Positions 34,608-47,393 of a stretch of DNA of 64,000 nucleotides are shown one piece after another. Positions within the stretch are counted from its first letter, which is position 1. Each line of letters begins with the position of its first letter. Location: the NCBI GenBank assembly GCA_013396635.1, contig WBMW01001713.1:6065-70064 (forward strand). Direction: 5' to 3'. The DNA is from Penelope pileata. Taxonomy: Eukaryota; Chordata; Aves; Galliformes; Cracidae. The position numbers were made by a program, and so were the translations under genes. A model generated the notes under the pieces. It was not told the DNA's origin. It saw only the letters and a program-made list of their open reading frames with translations, and searched no databases.

Positions 34608-36366
34608 TCCTTCCTCCTTCGGGCACCCTGGGTGGGTTCCCCCCATCGCTCCTGGCCAGGAGCTGCCTGAGGCTGCCTCTGGGTAGTCAGATGGGGACAG
34701 CCCCAAGGGCTCCAGGGGAAGGAAAATGCAATGGGAAGGTTGAGCATGAAATTCCTTCACAGATCCATCCAAGATTTGGATCCAAGACTGTGACTGGGGG
34801 CTTATTAACTAGTATGTCAGCTTCCTAAAGAGAGAGCTGGCCTGGAATCATTTTCTGGATACTTCTTTTATAAGGAACCTTGAAAAGCCCAGTTACAACT
34901 AAGCGCAGCACATCAGATATAAGCAGCTCCCCTCTGTCCACCCTCGTTTCCGCCCTGCTGAGTACATGTGAGGTATGGCTCCAAGGAGAGATGCATTTTA
35001 AGCTACAGTAATCAGCTTATATGTACAGATCCTCAGCAGCCACATATATTTAGATTTCTAACAAAATTTGCTAGGACTTCTGCAGAAGGCATAAACCAGC
35101 TGAAAGAGCACCATCCACCTGAGCAACCCTGCGGGTCTGCTCGTGGCAGGTGTGAGCGCCTACAGACCCCAGGGAGAGCCAAGTGCTGGCTTCCACCCCA
35201 GCCAAAGAGCAGGGCATGCCGAGCTGGTGGAAGGACCATGACTTGCTGCCTTGATGCAACTGGGGGACCCCTCCACCCCCCACATTACCAAAACTCAGCT
35301 CTGGCAAATGTGGCCAGCTAAGGGCACCCCAGACACGTTAGGATTTATACAGAGGACTAAGGTGTTTGCTGCTTAGTATTACATCACATTAAGTGCATGG
35401 GAAGGAAGGGAATTGTTTTCCGACCCACAAAGCTTCCATGATAGTCTGTGCCATCAGCATTGGCAAGGAAAAAATGAAAATACATTGAAGTGATTACCTG
35501 GCCAAAAGATACTCCATGTAACACAGGCTGGAGCACTGGAAGACCATGACATGTCTGTAACACAATGTTTGTAGGGGAAATTTATATATGAGGTGTTCAG
35601 TGTTTAGAAAATCAGCTGTGTTTATGAAGGACCTAATTCAACCCCTCCTGCAGAGCCTGCGAAGGTTTCATAAAGCAATTCTGAGAGAAGGATTTGCAGG
35701 ATAAGCCCCAGGACTTTTTATTAATTAAAGAGTTTCAATAATTCAAATGTGCAATCTCTTGACTCTCCTTTGCATGGCTACCTGCTAGAGAGCTGCTATA
35801 AATTGTGGGGAAAAAATATATGCACGAGTACACAGCTTTCATCTGGAAGACCAAAATGGCTCTGCAGCACCATGAGGCCCCAAGAGCCCTACCCAGGGTG
35901 ACCTGATGGGAGGAAGGCAGGAAAAAATCATCTCTAGGTGGCTTGGGATGCTCAGGAAGAGCTGTGCTGCCAAAATGGAGCAAGGAGTCAGGAACTGGCC
36001 AGCAGTTTTTAACAGGCTAACAATTAAACTTGCCACCGAGGACCCTGCTGCTGAGCGCTCACATGGAAAACTGCTGATGGAATTCAGTGCTGCGACTGTT
36101 GGAGGCAATCTCTTTAGTGATGACATTCCCATATATTTTAGAGATACATCAGAAGGGAGGGACTTAGTTGAAACCCTGTAAGAGGATCTGGTTCGCAGGA
36201 AGGCCCTGAGAACCAGGTGAGTGAAAAACGGTCAATTTTAAGGGGCTTTGAGCTGAGTGCCCCACACCCATATCTGGCACTCATATGGTGTCAAAGTGGG
36301 AAGAGTAAATAGAGGAAATATTGGCACAGGTAACAATCTCTTTTAAAAGAATAAATACAAAAGGTG

Positions 36367-36406
36367 TCTTTTTTTTTCTCTTTAAGGTTTTTTTTTTTTT
36401 TTTTTA
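36367..36406. repeat. Two poly-T tracts
   Basis: Two runs of T separated by CTCTTTAAGG. On the - strand they read as poly-A, but I see no retroposed sequence next to them, so they are probably simple low-complexity tracts. Confidence 0.7.
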
Positions 36407-36639
36407 CTCATTACAGTATTTGTTAAAAATATTACATCTGCTTTTGAGAAGATAGCATCCTCTCTGTATCATTTGGAAAAATAATCTCTACAGGACACAT
36501 GACAGATACACCGGGCTGGCACGGAGCTGCTTTAAGAGATCAGACCCACAGCTGTAAATGCCAAGGGCTGGATTTGCCTTCCCTGTCTCCAGGCTCTAAA
36601 CATGAACGTTGCATGAATGGTAAAAGACAAGAATACATA

Positions 36640-37349
36640 AAAACAGTAAAATGTTTATTTTCTTAGAAAAAAAGAGATTCAAAATGATTGTGATCACACT
36701 CCCATTCGTGCTCAGCAAAGCCAATACTGCAAGCTTAGTCCTCGATTAAGATACCTATTAAATGAAACTCTTTTCCTCTTAAAATACAAATTCCTGCTCC
36801 TGCATCACTTCCAGTATTTCAGTGATAACATGCTTTTAATGGATAACAGTTTCTCAGCTTCTTCTCAGCAAAGAAACAAGGCCTGCCATGGCAAAACATC
36901 CCATCTCCAAAGCTTGAAATCACCAGCACTAACAAGCACTCTGGCCGTACGCGGACTGACAGACAGCTTAAGGGTGTTTCTCAGATGCTCGAACGTTCAC
37001 TTATGGAAGCTTTGTATAACACTACCTCATCTGATAGAAAACAGGCCAGAAGCCTTAATAAAATCAACAATGTCTTTCGGATTAACTTTAAGGATTTGCT
37101 GCGTATCTGGACACAAAGTGAAAAGTTGCAACAAGTTTTAACTAGCAGCAACAAAAATAGTTCCTTACGAGTTCTTAGCAATATTCCTCATCTGTTCATT
37201 AAGAAACACTGTAACTGAATGGAGCATATAATGTGGAAATGATCTTCTTTTATGTAGTGCTGTTCGCTCTAGAAGACTTCCAAAAGGTCTCGACTGGGTT
37301 GTAATCTATTTACACAGTAGTATTCCTGGTTTGTTTGGCAGAATTGGCA
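36640..37349 (-). other. C1orf21: C1orf21 3' UTR (short form)
   Basis: This is the sequence between the TAG stop and the nearest downstream AATAAA on the - strand. It is AT-rich, without repeats, and carries only chance ORFs. The extent is inferred from the signal and not from transcripts. Confidence 0.45.
36654..36659 (-). promoter_or_regulatory. C1orf21: Possible polyadenylation signal of C1orf21
   Basis: AATAAA on the - strand, about 0.69 kb past the C1orf21 stop codon. It is the nearest good signal I noticed. From memory the human 3' UTR is much longer, so this may be a minor proximal site. Confidence 0.4.
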
Positions 37350-37388
37350 CTATGTGACATCCTCCTCTTCTGAACAGTAATCACGACC
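37350..37388 (-). CDS. C1orf21: C1orf21 last coding exon
   Basis: Thirty-nine coding bases on the - strand encode GRDYCSEEEDVT then TAG (37350-37352). The acceptor TTGCAG lies at 37389-37394. The acidic C-terminus differs from human (…EEEDIT) by one conservative change as recalled. Confidence 0.92.
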   Translation of the reverse strand, partial: GRDYCSEEEDVT

Positions 37389-40300
37389 CTGCAAGGGAAA
37401 AAGCCAGACATTAATAAAGGACTAACTGAAGACAAAAATAACAAATGATACTTACAGACAATGCATTTCAGGTCTGCAAAACCAAGACACTGAAGTTAAC
37501 CAGGACACTAGAAATGGAGTTTGCACAACTCCTACCACCATTTCTGGAAGATCTGCACGACACCAGGACAGGAAGCCACTCACTTTCTGCCACTGTAAAT
37601 CTCATAGTTTTCATTTCCTGTATTGAATCCCGAGGAGCCCAACACGCAGATTTACAAAGCTCTTCCATGTACAGACACACCTTGATGTACACAGCCTTAC
37701 AGCTCCATCACTAAAACACCATCTCCAATGCAAAAGCAACGAAGCACGTAATCAGATGAGCAATTCGAGTCAGCTGCTGTGCACAAAGCTGCGTCATCTC
37801 ATAACCTCAGCAACAGCTTAACATAAGACACTATTCATATTGAAATTACACTTGCACAATGAAGGAAAACCAGTTAAGCTTCAAAAATCACAGATTTTGT
37901 ACAGACCAGGTGTGCTACACTTCCCACGTTATCCGAAACTCAGCAGCATCTCCCTAGGTATCACCCTTGGGATGAAACAGACAGAGCTCAGCTTCTGAAT
38001 GCACAAGCCACCCAAAATATCCTGAGTAAAACAAATGCCTGAAATCTGGTATTAAAACCTTAACCTCTGGACTATCCCCTTTGGTCCCACGTGCTGGGCT
38101 GTTTCACCTGAGTGTCTGTGTGGGAAATCCCAGAGGCAGCGGATGGGCTGGTAAAGAGGAGGAGAAATATGAGTCTCCTCGTATTTCAGGAATGCAGGTC
38201 TCAGACCTGCAGGAAGTGTAAAAGCTCAACAACACTCTGCAAGTAGAAGAGCCAATTCAGCAGTGGTAAAATAGGTGAAGCTCTACTAATGCTAAGGGTA
38301 TCAAGCTGACCCACAAATCACAGTGGGTGCCCGACCTGTCTGGAAAGAGGAAGGCAAAAGAAGAAAACGGAAAAAAACAAAAGCAAGAGATGTTTCTTGA
38401 TGCAATTTACCTGGGACGCACAACCAATGTAGGGCAACAAAGATTTGTAATTAAAATCCTCTGCAGTTAAGACGGTGAGCTAGCAGCCCACAAAAGCTGC
38501 AAAGGCCTTCTGAAGAAGGCAAACTACAGATGACATGGAGGAGCAGCCAGCAGATCGCAGAACCATAGAACGGTTGGGTTGGAAGGGACCTCAAAGCTCC
38601 CCCAGCCCCAACCCCAACGCCATGGGCTGGGTGCCCCCCAGCTCAGGCTGCCCAGGGCCCATCCACAGCCTTGGGCACCTCCAGGGATGGGCACCCACAG
38701 CTCTGGGCAGTGCCAGGGCCTCACCGCCCTCTGAGTAAAAAAAATCAGATGACTTCCAGAAGGGAAACAGCAGAGCTCAGGCAGTACCTCCGCGCAGACA
38801 TGAGCGGTGCCATGCTTTTGGGGTAGCACGTGGGCATGCTTAAGTGTGTTAGGAAGAAAAAGAAGAAACCAGGGAGGGCAATGACACCCTGAACAGCACA
38901 ACCCTATCCACAGACCCCGTGAACTCTTCAGCAATTTCTCTTCCTTCCTAAACACTGGTTACTAACGGGGAGGGATGGGCCACCCTTCTAACTAACAGCC
39001 CATGAAAGCAGTCGCAATGGTTCAGGGTGCAAATGAACTATGTCGAGGAAGATGAGATGGCAGCGCACACCCACGTCCAGGCAACTCCTGAGAAGCCCCT
39101 TCTCCCTCCCCTGCAGTTCCAAAATCCACTTTTCACTGCGTGAATTCAGGTAATTAAAAAAAAAAAAAAAAAAAAAAAANNNNNNNNNNNNNNNNNNNNN
39201 NNNNNNNNNNNNNNNNNNAAGCCTTATACTTTTTTGCTGCTGCCCAAACCAAAGCCGGAAAAAAATGCTTTATTGTCTGCTCTCTCCTCTCACTGCACCT
39301 GGAAAGCTGATGCCTCTGCCAGGTACGCTACAGGGCTGAGGAAAACGTTTCTAAAAGCCAGAAACCTGGGAAACTTCGGTGAGGTTCTCCAGCAGGAGCC
39401 CTTCCATCAGTCTGGCTTTGTTCACAGCACTGGTTGAAAGGATGGGGGAAACGCGGAGAAAGGCTTCACAAAATAATTGTGTGCTGTGCTAATGTTTGTT
39501 TATTTTGTTAGAGAAAAATCAATCGCATCATTAACAGCAATCCCCTTTGCTAATGAGTTTTGGCCTAATCATTCTGTCCTCATACCTTTCAAGGAGCAGC
39601 CTCCCTATTTCTGATGGCACTCTTTAGGTAAGATACAACGCAAGTTTGCATTGTGATTACAATATTACCTATAATTTTTAAAAACCCCTGCAGCTGTGTA
39701 GGGAACAGCTTATGATGATGTGATTGGTGATGAATTTCCCAGGTTCTGCTTACCTGAATTGGTTTTGTGCTTTTTTAAGTCACAAAGCCACAGATGTTTC
39801 TCTTCTGGGGGGTACAGTCCCAGATGGAATCCCAGAAATCGCTCGCTAACTCCACAACTACACCTCATTCCTGGCACTTCCTCCCTGCAGCGAGGCAGCT
39901 GTCTACAAGAACTATATGTATTTAAATAAGAATTTCTGATAATCATCCTACTGCTCCATAGGCAGGATTCAGAGTAATAAGTAATTTTTGAGACCCTTCT
40001 TTTGTGATATCCATTGTCAAGACACTAATACAGTAAATTTTTCAAATTTGCTCTTTATGCATCGCAGCTGCTTTCATTCCATACCTTCCTGTAAGTCCTG
40101 GTGGGACAGAGCCCAAAGAACATTAAGTTTAAGGTCTTGAGCCTGCAAAGGATTAGCTCCCTGAGCTGTCCTGTTCAACTAATGAGATTTCTTTCCACTG
40201 GGTGAGGGGGAGCTTGTGGTGGTCCTGCACAGCCAGGGTCCAAATAAAGCTGAGATGTTGGAAAAAAATGGAAGACAGGAGAATTTTTAGAGAGACATAG

Positions 40301-43300
40301 TAATTCTTATGCCTTCAGTTTAACATTTTAACTCCTGCTCTGTTTCACAGCGCCTCTTGTGAGTTCAGACACATCTAAGTAAACCAGTCCTTGCTCTCAG
40401 GGTACAGAGACCTGAGGTAAGTACCTCATTTGCCTCAATACTGATACAAGTGCTCTGGTTTTGCTATTGCTTATCACTGCACCCAGCAGAAAAACACAGT
40501 GCAGCGAAGACCAAGACTCAGTACAGAGACACAATTCTATCCTCACAACCACAGACAGCAATTCAAATCCAGGTTTCTCCCACTGGGATGACCACAGCAA
40601 CTCCCCCAGTCAGCTGCTTCTGCCCCTTCCTCCTCCCCTGGGCACTGCACTGCCTGGTGCCCAGGCTGGCTCTGCAAGGCTCTGCCGGCTGCTCGGCACT
40701 GCCCACACCTCCTCACGGTGCACACCCTGGTGCACACCCTGGTGCACATCCTGCCTGAGCAGAAGCTGCACTCACCCTGTGCCACCACTGTGTCCATCGG
40801 CTGCAAACACAGAGCCAGGCTGTGTTTGCAGCCAGCCCCAACAGTTATTCCTTCAATTTTTTAATTGCCATGTTTTCGTCTGTCCCCACTCCACCCAGCT
40901 ACCCCAAACCTCCCATCATTATACCCCTGCCTTCACATCCGGCTTTCTCTCTCTCTCTCTCTCTNCCCTGAAATTATTGGAAAAAGGTCCAACTGGCTCT
41001 AGCAGAACCAACATGCAGCTGACTGCATTCACAGCTCAGCATTCAGCACTGAGCTTTATTTCAGGATTTCTTTCTTCCCACAAATGCTACGGATTTCATT
41101 ATCATAATTACATGTAGTTCCATATAAGCAAGCTCAGTTCCAGCTCCTCTCGCAAGGACAGGCACTCAGAGACACTAACAGATGTCTCCCTCCGAATGCC
41201 TCACAGTGTTTTGACATTGAATTTTGGTAGGCAGAAGCATCATGCACTGGGTTTGACATTCTGATTTTTACCTTTGGGCCATTTTTGCAGAAGTGCATTC
41301 AGCTCTGCAATGCCAGGAACTGCGCTGGGTACCACCCCGGCTAATTCTCCAGGCCTTTTCATTAAGGCTTTTCTGACCTCCAGGACTCATAAACACTTTG
41401 TATTTTCAGCAGACAAACCATCAGCCTGTGCCCTTTGGATTTCACACTTGGATTAAAGAAATTTTATTTCAGTCAGCCCTCTTTTTTCTGAGTCCAAAAT
41501 CCAATCTTAATTTTCCCAGTAGTTCTTATCCTGGGCATCCTAATGGTTGTAACTCACTTGTACTAGATGGCCTAACATCCCTTGGGACTTCAATCAAGTT
41601 TAGGGATATTTTCCTTCTGGCTGTGAGGTTTCTGCAGACACAGCCCATAGAATCAGCGTGTCTCCACCACGACTCCCACACCTCTCGTGGCCCCGGGTAC
41701 TGACTGAACATCACAGCATGGCTGGGGGCTCCTCAGCCACGGGCAGCCCCTGCTTCTGCTCTAACTGGTGACTTGCTCAGCGATTTAATCCTTTACTGCT
41801 GCACTGCTGTCCTTCACTTCCATGGAGAAGGGCCTCAGAATGCTATTTAGGGATCAAACACAACTAGCATTTTCTGATCTTTTTGGCACTTGTGGTGGAT
41901 ACCTAGAAAAGCAATGTACTGCTGGCAAAGACTCATTAAAAACCAAAACTCCTCAGGCACAGGAGGGCCCCAGAGACAGCAGATCCGATGTTCAGCTGTG
42001 CCAATCTCATCAGACATCAGCAGCTTGAAATGCACAGGAGCTGCCTGTCTCTTTGACACATAAAACTGCATATTTCATCTTAATTGGCAATCTCCTGATC
42101 TATATGATTAAACAGTGTAGGAGCCCTGGAGAACACCTGCAAGGATCTGAGAGCACGATCCAAACAGCAAGGAGACAAGGTCAGCTGCCACTCAGTGGCT
42201 GCTGGTGAAGGAACGGTATTAGTGCCCTGCAACAAATTTAGAAAACAAAACTAACCTGAATTCTAATAATTAGAAACAGCCATCAGATGGTCTGGTCTGT
42301 AGATAAGATGCATCTTTGGAAAATCCATCTCACTGGAGATTTTGTGTTTGGCATTACGGAAGGTGATGTTTTACAGGCAAAGCAGCTCAGTATTTATAGG
42401 ATGAATGCATTTGTTCAAAAGGGATGTTGCTCTACTACAAATACGTAAAAATTCCATTTTAAATACATACATAGAAATGTCACAGGTTAAGCAAAATCTT
42501 ACTCCTGTGAGATACTGGTATTTATATTTATACCGGTATATACTCTTCTCAGGAATCTACAAACTCCTCCTCACTTCTGATCACATACTCTTCCTTTTCC
42601 TCTCACTTCTCTGCTTCTATCTAGTATTTTTTTTAGTGTACCACAACATATCTGTTGCCTGGGAGAAATAAGAGATTCATCCCCTGGAACACTTCAGCTC
42701 CTAAGATCAGGAGCACGGGGAAAAAAGGCAGAAATTCAGAGTAATCCAAGTAAAAAACATTCTCCTTTACTGTTTGGAAGGAAAAATTACTTCAATCCAC
42801 CTGGGAAATCAAATGCTTGATATTAAGTACTAAACAAGGCATGCCACACCAAAATACAGAATGTAAAGAGTACATTGGTTCGTGCACATCAGCTCAAGGT
42901 TTAAGCAAGACCTGAGATCTTGCTTCTGACTTCTGTTGTAGGTGTGCAGCATGACCCAAACAGTCCATTTGGTTCCTGAAGCCTCAGTTACCCATCTATG
43001 CTGTGGTATAACGGCTCTCTACCACCTCCCAGACGTTAAGTTAAAAGACTTAGGGCTTTATAACCAGGCGGTGGTACGGGCGATCTCAGAGCAGAGTCCC
43101 TTTGAGCAGAGGAGGACACAGATGCTGCAGCAGTGCCCACTTTTTCTCCTCAGGGAGCTGGGAAACCTGGGAGAAAACAGATGCTTTATAGTTCCTTACC
43201 TTTTCAATTTTTTCATCAAGCATTCTGAAGAATTCTTGTTGGCTTTCAGAGATGTGCATGCTGAAAAGCAAAGGCAGAGTGTGAGTACTGACAACACTTT

Positions 43301-46300
43301 TTCCGTTATTTCCAAATAAATAACTTTATACTTTTGCCTACAATGACAATTTCTATTAATCTTTTTTTTTTTCTTCTTGCTTAAGGTTTGCCCACAGAAA
43401 AAGTTCTTGCACTTGATTCTGCATAGGTTTGCTAGACTTGGGATGGTAACTACCACCCATATGCATCCAGAGGAGATTTTTCCTTTTTTCAGGTGGATGA
43501 CAGAAACCTAACAGCCCACTGCCTTCCCCTGGGCCAGCAAGAGCCATGTCTGAGTTTAGACAAAGTTCTGAAGACTGTCAGCTTCACCAGCACAAAGTTA
43601 GATGCCTGCAACTCGAGATGAAGGTCTAAATTACAGCCGTGCTCTGGAAGACCTCCCTGGCCTGCTGCAGCTGGGCAAGTACCCACGTGTGGCATCAGGC
43701 TCAGGCTGGGTGACCCCTTAGACCCCATAGACCATTCACTTTCATCAATTCTGGAGCACCAAGAGGCTCAGGGCTTAATGATAGGGTTTTGCATTAGTGA
43801 CTAGGGCTGGAAAAGATCACTTTTAGCTGTCTGTCAAACGCTAAAGTTGGCACAAGACAATAAGTCCTTCCCCAGGGGAGACCTGTGATCCCAAAATACA
43901 GTAAGGGCAGACACAAAGGAAAGAGCGACGAGACAAAGATGAGGATGCACGGCAGACAGGACTTGGGGTGTGTCTGCTCTATTTATGTTATGGGGTGTAA
44001 GAGCCTCTTTCCTGAAATAATAACATCCCTCCTGCAACATGGAGGTGGAACGTCCTCTGGAACTGCAGCAGAGAGCGTGGGGTGCCTGGGCACACCAGGT
44101 CTGCAGAGATGCCAGGCACTGAATGCAGGACAAAAAGAGAGGAGAAAAAGAAAAATGGGAGCCTGGTGCAATGATAACAGTGATGCCAAACGGTCAGAAG
44201 GACACGTCGCTCTCGGAGCTTTTCTTCAATGCTAAGAGCCAGTTCAGCTTGCTAAAATCCCATTCAGATTCCTCTTCTTTGGTACGATCCTTTCTGCTGC
44301 AATGAGTTCAATACTTCTCCCAAGTGCCCAACAGCTCGCTGCACTTCCCTACAACGCTCAGCATTCATACCTCACTACTGTTGGGATGAGCATACACAAT
44401 GATTCACTTATGCCAAACATAAACGAAGGCTCAGTTCACAAGAGAAGGTCTCAGAAGTTGCATGAAAACCAAAAGCTGCTAATTCAGGAGAGGGAACAAT
44501 CTACTGTTCAGTGGCTGTAGGAGCTTTTGTCCCCAGCTGTCTGCCTGTCCCCCAGGGTTCTGCCTCCACCTGAGATGGGGGAAAAGTGCTAGCATGGGTC
44601 AGCAGACCCTGTCACCTGCCCTCTTGGGGTAGGCAGGTTCCTGGCCCTGAACTGGAGACCCCCTCGCTTTATAGACGACAACATATTTTTTAGAAGCAGA
44701 TGAAAAAACCCTGCACTTTTAGAAACCCCAACAGACTGCAGAATTAAATCCCCAAGTGTTACCATCAGACAGAAACAACTGCTGGCAAAGGCTGCTGCCC
44801 CGCAGCGACTTCTTCCTCTGACGGCCAAAACATGGAGATTTCTCCGCAGATAGAAGAAGTGTGAGCACGAGCCCTGGGGTGACTCTGGTACATCCAATTT
44901 GTAAGAAGATGCAGGAATTGTGCACGTCAGGGAGAGGAAGCATCCCCATCATAGCACAGTACTTAATGAGATGGAGAGAGCACTGGCAGCATATTCCTGC
45001 CTTTGCACCACCACAGTTCCAGTTTCTGATCAAATCAGATGATACTGTCGCCACCCACCTCAACCACAGTGTGTAATAAAACTAAATAGAGCGAGGGGGG
45101 AAAAAGGCATTGCATTGCTACAAACATCAAAATTCCCACTGGGGACAAGACATGATCTCCAAAAAAGTGTAACCGAGCAATAAAATTGCCATGAGATTTA
45201 GAGATGCAACACAAATGCTGACAGTGTGTGTGTTTTGAGGAGCTGTGTGAAATTACAAAATCCGTAGCAGGGAACTGACAGTGTTAACAAAGAGAAATTT
45301 CCAGAAATCTGGAAATCATTATTTTCTACCCAGCACATCAGAAAGCACATTTATGCATTTTTAGATGTTTCCAGGCCGCCTGATGGAACACGCTTCACCA
45401 AAACAGGTGATCCTCAGCAAGACAAAAATGGCATGAAATACCACTTCTTTCATTTTACTTCAGGCTGCGTTACTCCACGGGTTACTGCAATGTCTCAGTT
45501 TCCTCAGTGATGGTGCAGCTGGTCAAAGATGTCAGCAGTCAGTTTTGAAGATAAGCAAGTGCCTGAGAGGTTGGGCAAGGTGCAAGGATGAAGCCCTACC
45601 AAGGCTTCCCTAGCACTCAGCGTGAAAAGGAAGCTTCTTGGCCTTTGTCAAAGACGCCCCTAAGTTTGCTGCTGGCTCCCTGCACACTGCTTTTGGATCC
45701 AGGGCTCCAGATGTAGAAATAGAAATCCTCCTATGTACGGGAAGAGTTCTCACAATCCTACTTTGGCACGTAGTCTACTTTTTGTTTTGAAATAGCACCC
45801 ATTCTGCAAGAAGGGCCCCACAAGAACCATCGCATGGCTACCTAGTTACTGCTGCTCCTTTAGCTAAGTAGCCCTTCTCCACACAATGCTACCTTCCCCC
45901 TTGCAGTCTGAATTTTCCTGTTTTTCAGATACAAACCTTAAAAAAAATTTGCACGTAACAGCTATTTGCTGACATGGTGATTAGGAACTCAAACAGGTGC
46001 AGCTGCTTCATAAAGAGAAACCCAACGGCACACACCAGCAGTGCGCTGGGCAAATAGCAGAGGCTTGGACAAACAGCAGAGGTTCTACCCAACAACCCAA
46101 CGTCACATTCTGCAGTTCTCTGAGAAGTGCCCTTTGTTTTTTTACAGGAATGTTACATTCACCTTTGACAAAGCATTGTTTTTAGGAAGGGGCTTTTTGG
46201 TGAATGAAGGTCAGTTCTGATTTCTGCAGGAACCTTCATAAAAGGCGTTTGATGAAAGAACTATACTCAACTCCATACAACCCTGCTGCCTTGGGTGCAG

Positions 46301-47393
46301 CTGCAGAGACGACCCTTCAAAAGAAAGGGCTCTTTTTGCCCAGGTTGACTAACACTGGCAGGCACAGAAGAAGATGGCTGTCAAAGCACAGGAAGGCTTC
46401 TCTGACCCCACTGGGAAGGAGCAGGCCATGGTGACAAAGTACAGCCTTGCTGAAGGGTGGTTTTACCTCCACCTCCTTGCTGTGAACTTCTTTCCAATGA
46501 CATCTGAAGAAGTCATTTCCTCCATGTGAACGGAGGCTGAGGAAATCAGTGAAACTGCATGCAATGCTCTTGGTATGTGGCAAGTTGAAGTTACTAAGTG
46601 CCCTGAAGGCAGAGCATAAAGAACAGCATTTCTGCTAATGTTCAAAACTCAGCAGCAAAGTTTTAGCACCTCTTCGTTAATAACATGATATACAGCTCCA
46701 CCTAACGTTATTTCCAATCCAATTAGTGATTAAAACGCAACAGTGATTTAGATACGAAACAAGCTACTAACATCAATAACAGCTCTGCCACAGGAACTAT
46801 TTCATGGCATATGCAATGCAGACTGATCTCAGCCAGGCCAGGGACTGGATCAACTTCCAGCTGCAAACCAGCCTTCACTCCAAGAAGGCTGTTTTAAATG
46901 GAGGTTCTCCACGCCTAATCCCAGGGGTGTGTCATGCTGTATATCCACTAACCTAAGCCAAGAGCCAGCAGAAACTTCCCTGGGAACATAACTGCGAGTA
47001 TTCAGGAACACTAGTGCGTGTATGACTCTGTTTATGTGTAAGGTGGATGGAAAGCTGAGAAGTGGCACAGCATGGTACTCCCATAAGGCATGGCAAGGTG
47101 CACCTCAGCTGTGCAAAGGGCAGGATGTTGCAGGATGAAGGCACACATGCTGCCCAGCTGTGCCATGCTCTTACCTCTTTTAGTTAAAGTGGGCATGGAT
47201 TTAGGGCTCCTGGAACCACCAACTGGTTTTTGCTAGGCAGTAGCTGGGAATTTCACAGATACTACTTTAATTCTGCATTTATCTGTATTAAAATTTAAAA
47301 AAAAAATTGAACTTACTTTGCTCTGGGTTGATGTACTAATCCTGGGATCTCTTTATTAGATTTAAGTCTTACGTTTGAACTGGCACTTTTTTC
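37350..47393 (-). CDS. C1orf21: C1orf21 homologue, C-terminal half (last three coding exons)
   Basis: Three - strand exons (47317-47393, 43200-43260, 37350-37388) join in frame into 58 residues and a TAG stop. The sequence includes EKSASSNVRLKSNKEIPGLV, MHISESQQEFFRMLDEKIEK and GRDYCSEEEDVT. These match the C-terminal half of the 121-residue human C1orf21 almost exactly as recalled. The protein has no known enzyme domain and its function is not established. The mammalian N-terminus begins MGCAS, a possible myristoylation signal, but that part was not found here and must lie to the right. The gene faces EDEM3 tail to tail, as in human. Confidence 0.93.
38563..38737 (-). mobile_element. CR1 retrotransposon 3'-end fragment
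   Basis: The + strand reads CCATAGAACGGTTGGGTTGG, then AAGGGACCTC, then GCCATGGGCTGGGTGCCCCC, then GGGCACCTCCAGGGATGGGC. This is the reverse complement of a CR1 3' end, about 175 bp, cut off just after the CCCTCTGAGT segment. Confidence 0.88.
39156..39218. repeat. Poly-A tract running into an assembly gap (39 N)
   Basis: About 24 A precede 39 N (39180-39218). The gap was probably caused by an unreadable homopolymer, and its true size is unknown. Confidence 0.9.
40718..40750. repeat. Short tandem repeat of a 12-mer
   Basis: The unit GGTGCACACCCT is repeated nearly three times, the last copy with one change (CACATCCT). The unit contains the palindrome GGTGCACC at its junctions. It lies within a C1orf21 intron. 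Confidence 0.8.
40945..40965. repeat. (CT)n microsatellite ending in an N
   Basis: About ten CT units are followed by a single undetermined base at 40965. On the C1orf21 sense strand this reads (AG)n. Confidence 0.9.
43200..43260 (-). CDS. C1orf21: C1orf21 penultimate coding exon
   Basis: This 61-nt exon on the - strand completes a split Asn (AA|C) and encodes MHISESQQEFFRMLDEKIEK, identical to human as recalled. The acceptor TTTTCAG is at 43261-43267 and the donor GTAAGG at 43194-43199. This near-perfect match identified the gene. Confidence 0.95.
43261..47316 (-). other. C1orf21 intron (4.1 kb): no element recognised
   Basis: Mixed-composition unique sequence with chance ORFs only. I saw no CR1, LTR, microsatellite of note or RNA gene. 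Confidence 0.55.
47317..47393 (-). CDS. C1orf21: C1orf21 coding exon (third from the end)
   Basis: A 77-nt exon on the - strand encodes EKSASSNVRLKSNKEIPGLV and HQPRA plus two bases of Asn. It differs from human by one T/S change as recalled. The acceptor TTTCAG is at 47394-47399 and the donor GTAAGT at 47311-47316. Confidence 0.94.

Larger units (their letters stand above)
30611..36640. other. Region between the EDEM3 and C1orf21 ends
   Basis: About 6 kb without a recognised coding exon. It holds CR1 fragments at 31681-31785 and 34479-34607, and GC-rich blocks (about 32400-34700) full of overlapping chance ORFs on both strands. Conserved-looking islands lie near 32010-32300 and 32990-33100. 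Two poly-T tracts sit just before 36410. Part of it may be a long C1orf21 3' UTR, with AATAAA on the - strand at 31035-31040 and 35717-35722. Confidence 0.5.
37395..43199 (-). other. C1orf21 intron before the last coding exon (5.8 kb)
   Basis: Holds a CR1 fragment at 38563-38737, a poly-A tract with a 39-N gap at 39156-39218, a tandem 12-mer at about 40718-40750 and a CT microsatellite at 40945-40964. A forkhead/homeodomain-motif stretch lies near 39480-39620. I found no coding exon inside. Confidence 0.6.

Noticed and set aside
40461..41117. A 218-codon + strand ORF across the CT repeat
   Set aside because: It passes through a microsatellite, a tandem repeat and an undetermined base, and reads as low-complexity sequence.
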